A DNA stretch of 5,013 bases from positions 1 through 5,013 of the forward strand of contig QHXE01000211.1 in the NCBI GenBank assembly GCA_003222835.1. The letters run 5' to 3'. The position numbers were made by a program, and so were the translations under genes. The notes beneath the pieces are model-generated. The model was given only the letters and a program-made list of their open reading frames with translations. It did not search any database and was not told the DNA's origin. Every line of letters begins with the position of its first letter. The stretch's first letter is position 1. Below are positions 1 through 4,367 of the stretch, piece by piece. The stretch comes from Acidobacteriota bacterium. Lineage in GTDB: Bacteria; Acidobacteriota; Blastocatellia; Pyrinomonadales; Pyrinomonadaceae.

Positions 1-2
1 CT

Positions 3-530
3 GGCAGCCCTTATAAGAATATTGACAAGACGCTGTGGGCTATTCGTTATGCACGCGAGAACGGCGTCGCATGTTTCGGCACCTGCGGCGGGTTCCAGCA
101 CATGATCATTGAGTACGCGCGCAATGTCCTCGGGTTTAAGGATGCGAGCCACGCGGAGTATGACCCTGAAGCTTCTAACCTCTTCATTTCACAGCTCGCC
201 TGTGCGCTCGCGGGTCGCGAAATGGAGTTGACGTTTTCTCCCGGCTCCCGAGTTGCAGAAATCTACGGGGCAATGTCAGCTACCGAGGAGTACTATTGCA
301 ATTTCGGTGTCAACCCAAATCACGTTTCCCTCTTGAAGAGCGGCCCCTTGAAAATCACGGGATCAGATAGCGAAGGCGAGATTCGAGTTATTGAGTTGCC
401 CGGCCACCCGTTCTTTTTGGGGACGCTCTTCGTACCTCAGACCCGTTCGACGGCAGAGCAACCACATCCGTTAGTGACCGCATTTATGAGAGCCGTTAAC
501 GAAACCAGGTCCGTGGTAGGCGCGGCATAA
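3..530 (+). CDS. CTP-synthase-related class I glutamine amidotransferase-like protein, 5' end outside window
   Basis: The frame is open from base 3, so the gene starts upstream and 176 residues are visible. Fragment residues 26-30 read GTCGG, the nucleophile elbow of class I glutamine amidotransferases, with Cys28. Motifs EEYYCNFGVNP (about 95-105) and LPGHPFFLGTLFVPQ (about 132-146, His135), followed by PHPL, resemble the C-terminal GATase domain of CTP synthase (PyrG). The Glu that normally follows the catalytic His (HPE) is Phe here (GHPFF), so the Cys-His-Glu triad looks incomplete and ordinary glutaminase activity is doubtful. Known relatives are short stand-alone proteins annotated as CTP synthase C-terminal region-related; the synthetase domain is probably absent, but that cannot be seen here. 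The TAA stop lies inside the 5' core of attC1, so the gene fills its cassette to the end. Family call firm; function not. Confidence 0.85.
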   Translation, partial: GSPYKNIDKTLWAIRYARENGVACFGTCGGFQHMIIEYARNVLGFKDASHAEYDPEASNLFISQLACALAGREMELTFSPGSRVAEIYGAMSATEEYYCNFGVNPNHVSLLKSGPLKITGSDSEGEIRVIELPGHPFFLGTLFVPQTRSTAEQPHPLVTAFMRAVNETRSVVGAA

Positions 531-630
531 ACAATCGTTGGACGCGAGCGGCGGGAGCGCCCCTCGCAACTAACTTGGTGCGGCGGAGGGTGCTTTGATT
601 CGCGCCGCCGCGTCAACTCAACCGTTATGC
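525..630 (+). repeat. attC1, integron cassette recombination site
   Basis: The 5' core GCATAAA (525-531) overlaps the stop codon of the preceding gene and the 3' core GTTATGC is at 624-630. Between them lies the palindromic body shared with the three other sites: a left arm GTTGGACGCGAGCGGCG and a right arm CGCCGCCGCGTCAAC. These pair apart from one extra G and one extra A in the left arm, the extrahelical bases typical of attC. Expected cleavage is between G624 and T625, so the next cassette begins at 625. Confidence 0.92.
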
Positions 631-660
631 GGCATCAAGCGTCTTGTATCCTTTAAAGAT

Positions 661-664
661 GAGG
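661..664 (+). promoter_or_regulatory. Ribosome binding site deciding the deaminase start
   Basis: GAGG, eight bases before ATG 673. The open frame extends upstream to a TTG at 595, but that start lies inside attC1 and has no site of its own, so 673 is preferred. Confidence 0.6.
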
Positions 665-672
665 TTATCAAA

Positions 673-1134
673 ATGGAGCACCTGGTTAATCCCGCTGAAG
701 AACAGAAACTGGTAGAGGCAGCGCGCCGGGCGATGCAGAACGCCTACACACCAGTAACCCGGTTTCCTATTGGTGCGGCAGTCCTTACTGTTTCTGGAAA
801 GCTCTTTGAGGGCTGCAATACTCAAAGTGTGATTTCTGGCTTGGGTGTTTGCGCCGAACGAAGTGCCATTGATCATGCCATCGTCTTCGGGGAGTATTCG
901 TATCGGGCTATTGCGGTCGTCTCGAAGCTGAAGGAGCCTATCCGTCCCTGCGGGATGTGCCTTCAGTATATCGGAGAGTTCTCCCAGATTGTCGACGATG
1001 ACATCGCAATTCTGATGGTCGGCTCCGACGGCAATACCCAATGGAGTTCGGTAAGAGAGTTGTCACCCGCGATCTTCGGACCACTTGACTTGGGTCTTGA
1101 TATTTCTCATTACCGGACCAGGAGAGACTTTTGA
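673..1134 (+). CDS. Cytidine deaminase-family zinc hydrolase (cassette gene)
   Basis: 153 residues, the normal size of the small tetrameric cytidine deaminases. The family converts (deoxy)cytidine to (deoxy)uridine in cytosolic pyrimidine salvage; blasticidin-S deaminases share the fold. Zinc-site motifs are present: CAE at residues 60-62 (Cys ligand, Glu62 catalytic) and PCGMC at 92-96 (two Cys ligands). FPIGAAV (31-37) matches the usual substrate-loop segment. The ribose-binding NxE motif reads N49-T-Q51, with Gln replacing Glu, and the region after the CAE helix differs from housekeeping enzymes, so the substrate may not be plain cytidine. The start is set by GAGG at 661-664. It is the only gene of its cassette, which begins at 625. 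A matching 5' attC core, GCATAAC, lies at 1159-1165, but the attC body expected after it is missing. Family confident, substrate uncertain. Confidence 0.88.
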   Translation: MEHLVNPAEEQKLVEAARRAMQNAYTPVTRFPIGAAVLTVSGKLFEGCNTQSVISGLGVCAERSAIDHAIVFGEYSYRAIAVVSKLKEPIRPCGMCLQYIGEFSQIVDDDIAILMVGSDGNTQWSSVRELSPAIFGPLDLGLDISHYRTRRDF

Positions 1135-1734
1135 CCCGTCTTGGCGACCGGACTCGCCGCATAACAGCCAATAGAGGCGGCTTGTCAAGAGAAAACACTA
1201 CGGGGTAGTGGCCGGATGGGCCATCCATTCATTTAAGCTATTGACCGTATTTGTTTTCGCTTTTCTCAAGGCTACACGAACGTCACCGACTGACTCGCAA
1301 CTTCGGTTAGGCGGAGCATTCCACCTCACTCCACGCGGCGTTTCTTAGTATGGCTCAGAGCCGCGTCGTCGGAAGCAGGCCGGCGGGGTTTTAGGTCTTA
1401 ACAGTCCCAGCCGGAGTTCCGCGCGTGAGTGAACTGCACCAAACAGCCAAGCGGGCTCACCATGAAGCCAGAAGCTTCACGTTGTGCTGTGCCTCATCGA
1501 GCTGGCTGCTGGTCCAACTCTATTGTCAGGGACCGGCAGCGACACAGCACAGGCGCCAGAAGCTCAACGGTACCGTGGCCGGCCTCACTCATGATCGACG
1601 GGTTGACTGCGAAACAATCGGTGAAAGGACTCAGCTGCTCAATTGCTGGTCCTTAAGCCATCTTGCTTGGCACAGTCTCACCAGTTAGGTTCGAGATACC
1701 GGCACGGGCAGCGTCACATTCGTCAAAGCCTAAT
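1135..1734. other. Gene-free stretch between deaminase and IS110 element
   Basis: I find no credible protein here on either strand. Plus-strand frames at 1425-1688 and 1643-1960 lack a recognisable domain, have no convincing ribosome binding site, and the second runs into the transposase. Contents: an isolated attC 5' core GCATAAC at 1159-1165, complementary to the deaminase cassette start at 624-630; a core-like GTTAGGC at 1306-1312; a set of nested inverted repeats at 1424-1652; and GCCTAAT at 1728-1734, nearly complementary to GTTAGGC at 1306. The two last heptamers would be the edges of a cassette of about 420 bases. No normal attC body lies between 1165 and 1306, so either that site is divergent or the region has been rearranged. 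Confidence 0.55.
1424..1652. ncRNA. Candidate structured RNA or multi-stem element
   Basis: Five helices can be drawn by eye. 1424-1432 pairs with 1585-1593 (9 bp, one G-T) and encloses three of the others. These are 1463-1468 with 1474-1479 (6 bp, 5-nt loop), 1482-1491 with 1543-1552 (10 bp, one T-G, core TGTGCTGTG/CACAGCACA), and, nested in the latter, 1505-1515 with 1530-1540 (11 bp, one wobble). A separate hairpin pairs 1627-1635 with 1645-1652 (8 bp around one bulged T). This looks like a multibranched RNA fold. Strand, ends and expression are unknown. I cannot match it to a known class; group II intron domain V was looked for and not recognised. Confidence 0.3.
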
Positions 1735-1744
1735 CACCAATCAA

Positions 1745-1827
1745 GGGGAGACGTGGGCCCCAATCAAATCGCCGAGCTCACTCCGGAGAGTGTCTCAGTT
1801 AGGCGTTCGGGATGCCCGCGTCTCCCC
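1745..1827. repeat. Long stem-loop near the transposase-stop side of the IS
   Basis: GGGGAGACGTGGGC (1745-1758) pairs with GCCCGCGTCTCCCC (1814-1827): 14 bp with a single T-G pair. The 55-base loop holds a smaller hairpin built on CACTC/GAGTG around 1779-1789. It follows GCCTAAT (1728-1734) the way an attC body follows its 5' core, so it could be a divergent attC stem. It could equally be part of a structured non-coding end of the IS. Confidence 0.5.
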
Positions 1828-1838
1828 GCGCGCAGAGC

Positions 1839-1878
1839 TTAACCCCGTGAGATACAAAGGCTTATCTCACGGGGTTAA
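1839..1878. repeat. Perfect 16-bp inverted repeat at the transposase stop codon
   Basis: TTAACCCCGTGAGATA (1839-1854) and TATCTCACGGGGTTAA (1863-1878) are exact reverse complements around an 8-base loop. The right arm contains the transposase stop codon (1875-1877). On the minus strand no T-run follows the hairpin, so it is not a canonical intrinsic terminator. It could still stop transcription, block read-in from the cassette array, or be a structural part of the IS end. Confidence 0.75.
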
Positions 1879-2903
1879 CGGCCAAACAACAGCTCTTCGC
1901 GATACTCAGTTTGCTCCTTCAGCACATGGAATGCGGCCTGGGCCAGTTTGTGAGCGATGATGTTGTAGCAGATCATCTGTCGCCCACGGCCCCGATGCCG
2001 TTTCAATTGTCGTTCGTAACAGCGGCGCACTTTCGGATAGCAGCGCACCGCATGCACGGCGGCTTGCGAGAACGCGGCTTTCAGATAATGATTCCCCTGC
2101 TTGCTGGCGCGCCCGCGGCCACTCACCTTGCCGGACTGCGCAATGCCCGGCACCACCCGGCAGTAGGAACTGAAAACTTTCACGTTGGCAAAGCGCGTCA
2201 GTTCGCCCACTTCATACATAATAGTCAGGGCGATGACCTGGCCCACCCCCGGCAGCTTCAGCAGCAGCTCGTAAGACGGTGCGGTCTGAGCCAGCGCCAG
2301 GATGGTCTTTTCCAACTCCGCGATCTGCTCCGAGTAGAGTTCAATCCGGCGCAGTTCCTGGCTGGCGTGCAAGCGTACCAACGGATGCTCGAACCATTGC
2401 TCCAGTTCCGCTTCGGTGGCCGTTTTGATCTCTTGCTGTTTGCTGGAGAGGATTCCCTGACGCAACAACAAGCGCCGCAGACTGCCATACTCACCAGCAC
2501 GCACTTGCACCAAATGCATGCGCCGGCGCAGCAGATCGCGCACCGGTCTGGTCTCGACTGGATAGATGTAAGCGGCGGGCACCGCGCCCACCAGCAACAG
2601 CTTGGCCAGTGAGTAAGCATCACGGCGATCGGTTTTCACTTTGGCCCCCGTGATCAGGTAGAGCCCGAGGGTGTGGGCCAACACCACGTCGAAACCCTCA
2701 GCTTGCAAACCATCTATCAGCCAGTACCAGTTGAACGTACTCTCGACCACGATCTTCAGCTTGGCTTTGTAGGGCTCAAGCAGTTGGCAGATTTTCGTCA
2801 ACTCGTTGCGCAGCTTTTGCTCGATCACTATCTTAAGTTGTTCATCGATCACACACACGTGACAATCCCTTGCACTCAAATCGATTCCGCAGTAGAACTT
2901 CAT
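1875..2903 (-). CDS. IS110-family transposase (DEDD RuvC-like plus Tnp20 domain)
   Basis: 342 residues, the usual length, apparently intact. The N-terminal RuvC-like DEDD nuclease domain shows YCGIDLS (Asp8), VVEST (Glu54) and KTDRRDA (Asp92, Asp95). A central helical, probably coiled-coil, stretch spans about 150-205. The C-terminal transposase_20 domain has the helix-hairpin LLKLPGVGQVIALT (about 214-227) and AQSGKVSGRGRASKQGN (255-271), where Ser257 is the likely nucleophile of this family. Such recombinases act with an element-encoded guide RNA (bridge or seek RNA) that pairs with donor and target DNA. The start is ATG 2903-2901, preceded by AGGAGG nine bases upstream. A longer frame to 2951 adds 16 residues with no such site and was not used. 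The gene faces against the cassette genes and ends inside a perfect 16-bp inverted repeat. Confidence 0.93.
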   Translation of the reverse strand: MKFYCGIDLSARDCHVCVIDEQLKIVIEQKLRNELTKICQLLEPYKAKLKIVVESTFNWYWLIDGLQAEGFDVVLAHTLGLYLITGAKVKTDRRDAYSLAKLLLVGAVPAAYIYPVETRPVRDLLRRRMHLVQVRAGEYGSLRRLLLRQGILSSKQQEIKTATEAELEQWFEHPLVRLHASQELRRIELYSEQIAELEKTILALAQTAPSYELLLKLPGVGQVIALTIMYEVGELTRFANVKVFSSYCRVVPGIAQSGKVSGRGRASKQGNHYLKAAFSQAAVHAVRCYPKVRRCYERQLKRHRGRGRQMICYNIIAHKLAQAAFHVLKEQTEYREELLFGR

Positions 2904-2979
2904 CAGAGGTGGCCTCCTTTTTTGGTCGAAAGGTTGGTAAAGCAAACGCATTTTACGTCGTTCGCTTTCGGCCGCCTCT
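2904..2979 (-). ncRNA. Candidate guide (bridge) RNA or structured leader upstream of the transposase
   Basis: On the minus strand AGAGGCGGCC (2979-2970) can pair with GGCCACCTCT (2913-2904), 9 of 10 positions. Inside is a 10-bp hairpin with one mismatch (2939-2948 with 2959-2968, core AAGCGAACG/CGTTTGCTT). The transposase Shine-Dalgarno AGGAGG lies inside the outer fold, so this may also be a leader that limits translation. IS110-group elements encode their bridge RNA just upstream of the transposase. At about 76 bases this is shorter than the roughly 150-200 typical of that group, so the call is tentative. The alternative site for a guide RNA is the structured region at 1745-1874. Confidence 0.35.
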
Positions 2980-2983
2980 ATTG

Positions 2984-2989
2984 ATTATC
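2984..2989 (-). promoter_or_regulatory. Possible -10 element near the IS end
   Basis: The minus strand reads GATAAT, five of six matches to TATAAT, about 5-7 bases before the 5' edge of the folded leader. I see no good -35 in the flanking DNA. In IS110 elements the promoter is often completed when the ends join in the circular intermediate, with -35 on the other end. That would fit a -10 this close to the boundary. Confidence 0.35.
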
Positions 2990-3034
2990 AAATCGTTGGA
3001 CCCAAATTTACCTTGAGTATTCGCGAAATTTGGG
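2989..3034 (+). repeat. attC-like fragment fused to a different hairpin
   Basis: 2989-3001 (CAAATCGTTGGAC) is identical to the 13 bases leading into the attC4 body at 4248-4260. Sequence identity to the attC family then stops. It is replaced by a perfect 9-bp inverted repeat, CCCAAATTT (3001-3009) with AAATTTGGG (3026-3034). The usual right arm and GTTRRRY 3' core are missing, so it is probably not a working site. It most likely marks the edge of the IS insertion or a rearranged attC. Confidence 0.5.
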
Positions 3035-3054
3035 GCGCGGTTGAAATGAACGCC

Positions 3055-3157
3055 GCATAAATCGTTGGACGCGAGCGGCGGGAGCGCGTTTATTAACTTG
3101 CTTGGTGCGGCGAAGGGTGCTTTGATTCGCGCCGCCGCGTCAACTCAACCGTTATGC
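3055..3157 (+). repeat. attC2, integron cassette recombination site
   Basis: The 5' core GCATAAA (3055-3061) runs straight into the conserved left arm TCGTTGGACGCGAGCGGCG. The 3' core is GTTATGC (3151-3157). The central loop differs from attC1 (GTTTATTAACTTG), but the right arm and the 12 bases before the 3' core are identical. It formally closes the cassette that opened at 625 with GTTATGC, making that cassette about 2.5 kb including the IS. Confidence 0.9.
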
Positions 3158-3215
3158 GGCACGAAAGCGGCGGTCTTCCGAAACGCTGTCAGTGCTTGCG
3201 GCGTTACAAGTTACT

Positions 3216-3242
3216 GATAGCTGCGTGCTATCGCGTTAGGAG
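3216..3242 (+). promoter_or_regulatory. Hairpin plus ribosome binding site ahead of the VOC gene
   Basis: GATAGC (3216-3221) and GCTATC (3227-3232) form a 6-bp hairpin with a 5-base loop. It is followed by AGGAG (3238-3242), six bases before ATG 3249. The AGGAG decides the start. A regulatory role for the hairpin is only possible, not shown. Confidence 0.45.
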
Positions 3243-3248
3243 TAGCCT

Positions 3249-3623
3249 ATGCCAGAACTACCATCGTCCAATCCGAAGCAGTTTGTTCAAGGTGCGCCCG
3301 TACTGCATGTCTCCGATGTCGTCGCGACGGCAGCATTCTATCGAGACGTGCTCGGGTTTATGTGGGACTTTGGCGACCAATCATACGCTGTCGTCTGGCG
3401 CGACAACTCAGCGATCCACTTCGTTAGAGACGATGCGAGTCCCAAGGGCGTCCACTTATTTCAATGGGTGAAGGACGTTGATGCCTACTACAGAGAGATC
3501 GTCGATCGAGGGGCCGACGTTGCAAAGGAGCCCACCGACCAGCCGTATGGGATTCGCGAGTTTGGTCTATCCGATGTCAATGGTGTGGGCATCGTCTTTG
3601 GTCAGGACATCGAACACCGCTGA
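3249..3623 (+). CDS. VOC-superfamily (glyoxalase/bleomycin-resistance-like) protein
   Basis: 124 residues, a typical single-chain VOC protein that would dimerise. The first beta-alpha-beta-beta-beta unit is APVLHVSDVVATAAFYRDVLGF (about 16-37) with the usual His20 and FYRDVLGF signature. The second carries VHLFQWVKDVDAYYREIVDRGA (about 68-89) and ends in YGIREFGLSDVNGVGIVFGQ (100-119), the YGxREFxxxDxNG pattern of bleomycin-resistance-type members. The metal-ligand Glu often found near the end of glyoxalase-type proteins is not evident (GIVFGQ). This points to a binding or sequestering protein rather than a metal-dependent enzyme, though VOC functions cannot be read from sequence alone. It is the sole gene of a complete 597-bp cassette (3152-3748), with GTTATGC at the start and GCATAAC at its own attC. 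Such proteins are common integron cargo. Confidence 0.88.
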   Translation: MPELPSSNPKQFVQGAPVLHVSDVVATAAFYRDVLGFMWDFGDQSYAVVWRDNSAIHFVRDDASPKGVHLFQWVKDVDAYYREIVDRGADVAKEPTDQPYGIREFGLSDVNGVGIVFGQDIEHR

Positions 3624-3641
3624 CTCATCGCTGCTGCTGCC

Positions 3642-3754
3642 GCATAACAACCTATAAATCGTTGGATGCGAGCGGCGGGAGCGCCTCTCGCAACTAGCTT
3701 GGTGCGGCGAAGGGTGCTTTGATTCGCGCCGCCGCGTCAACTCAACCGTTGGGC
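3642..3754 (+). repeat. attC3, integron cassette recombination site
   Basis: The 5' core GCATAAC (3642-3648) is the exact complement of the cassette's opening GTTATGC at 3151-3157. The 3' core is GTTGGGC (3748-3754). It carries a slightly longer spacer before the left arm and one substitution in it (GGATGCG instead of GGACGCG); otherwise the body matches the other copies. Confidence 0.92.
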
Positions 3755-3798
3755 GACCTGGGGGCAATTACCGTAGAGAGAGCAGTCCGAGTAAAAAC

Positions 3799-3804
3799 AG
3801 GAGG
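3799..3804 (+). promoter_or_regulatory. Ribosome binding site AGGAGG
   Basis: It abuts the ATG at 3805 directly, leaving no spacer, but lies six bases before the ATG at 3811. The latter is therefore the likely start, giving MKTF rather than MTMKTF. Confidence 0.7.
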
Positions 3805-3810
3805 ATGACT

Positions 3811-4191
3811 ATGAAAACCTTTAGTGGATTGTTGTTGCTAGTGCTGATTAGCATGTGCGTTGCTGTTACCACTGGATCATCCAGTGGCGATCCTGAGTTC
3901 CCACAATGGAGAGAAATCACTTCAGCCACAGACGCGAGTGACTTCAAACTCAATTGTGAGTATTACGCGCTTTTCGAGTACGTTCCTGGGGGGACTCGTG
4001 CTCTGTTCATGAACTTCGCTGGGGTGGGACAGACTGGCTATCCGGGTGTGACCTCTTTTGTTTCCGCAGATGCTTCAGGGGGACAAAACTTTAGGGTAGA
4101 GAATACACAAAAGGACACCGTCAAATTCGGTAGTAGCTCTTTTCCAGCCAGGGTCTTCCAACGTTGTTCCGGCCGGTTGCCAGAGAGCTAA
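3811..4191 (+). CDS. Small exported protein of unknown function
   Basis: 126 residues. The start MKTFSGLLLLVLISMCVAVTTG is a clear Sec-type signal: one Lys, then a run of Leu, Ile and Val, with cleavage probably around residues 18-25. Cys16 is preceded by Met, a poor lipobox, so a lipoprotein is unlikely. The mature part of about 100 residues is rich in Gly, Ser, Phe and Thr and has just two cysteines (Cys49, Cys119), which could form one disulfide in the periplasm or outside the cell. Short alternating hydrophobic runs (YYALFEYV, RALFMNFAGV, TSFVSADA) suggest a beta-rich fold. I recognise no family. It is the only gene of a clean 593-bp cassette (3749-4341) bounded by GTTGGGC and its complement GCCCAAC. 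Confidence 0.75.
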   Translation: MKTFSGLLLLVLISMCVAVTTGSSSGDPEFPQWREITSATDASDFKLNCEYYALFEYVPGGTRALFMNFAGVGQTGYPGVTSFVSADASGGQNFRVENTQKDTVKFGSSSFPARVFQRCSGRLPES

Positions 4192-4238
4192 CTCGCAACT
4201 AACGACTTCGGTATTACTTGCGCCACCAGCGCGGCGTC

Positions 4239-4347
4239 GCCCAACAACAAATCGTTGGACGCGAGCGGCGGGAGCGTGTTTCTCAACTTGCTTGGCGCGG
4301 CGGAGGGTGCTTTGATTCGCGCCGCCGCGTCAACTCAACCGTTCGGC
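4239..4347 (+). repeat. attC4, integron cassette recombination site
   Basis: The 5' core GCCCAAC (4239-4245) exactly mirrors the GTTGGGC that opens the same cassette at 3748. The 3' core GTTCGGC (4341-4347) has C where a purine is the rule, so the next cassette's own attC, beyond the window, is predicted to start with GCCGAAC. The arms match the other copies. Confidence 0.9.
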
Positions 4348-4367
4348 AAGGTAGAAAAGCATAGGCT

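Larger units (their letters stand above)
1735..2990 (-). mobile_element. IS110-family insertion sequence, ends approximate
   Basis: The core is the IS110-family transposase gene on the minus strand. The ends are inferred. On the transposase-start side the element probably stops near 2990, where 2989-3001 becomes identical to the 13 bases entering the body of attC4. On the transposase-stop side it must include the inverted repeat at 1839-1878, and could reach back to about 1735, just after the attC-core-like GCCTAAT. IS110 elements have no long terminal inverted repeats and usually make no target duplication, so the borders cannot be read off directly. The IS1111 subgroup is known to include members that target attC sites, which fits this context. 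The element faces opposite to the cassette genes. Confidence 0.6.

Noticed and set aside
595..672. N-terminal extension of the deaminase from TTG 595
   Set aside because: It would begin inside attC1; the ATG at 673 has a GAGG at good spacing and gives the normal family length.
625..1041. 138-codon minus-strand frame over the deaminase
   Set aside because: Antisense to a gene with intact zinc motifs; a shadow frame.
1159..1312. Complete attC from GCATAAC to GTTAGGC
   Set aside because: Both cores are plausible but I find no matching left and right arms between them; kept only as a possible divergent or disrupted site.
1165..1740. Group II (attC-targeting) intron remnant
   Set aside because: I looked for the domain V pattern and a reverse-transcriptase frame and found neither.
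1839..1878. Rho-independent terminator of the transposase
   Set aside because: The hairpin is strong but no T-run follows on the minus strand, so it is listed as an inverted repeat instead.
1425..1960. Plus-strand frames of 75-105 codons in the gene-free stretch
   Set aside because: No recognisable domain, weak starts, overlapping one another and the transposase end; the inverted repeats explain the sequence better.
1911..2612. 233-codon open frame on the + strand
   Set aside because: It lies fully antisense to the IS110 transposase, whose motifs are complete, and shows no domain of its own.
1763..2995. ATCAAATCG present at both 1763-1771 and 2987-2995, considered as IS-flanking direct repeat
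   Set aside because: It would cut through the 14-bp stem at 1745-1827, which is far less likely by chance; the 9-base match is probably incidental.
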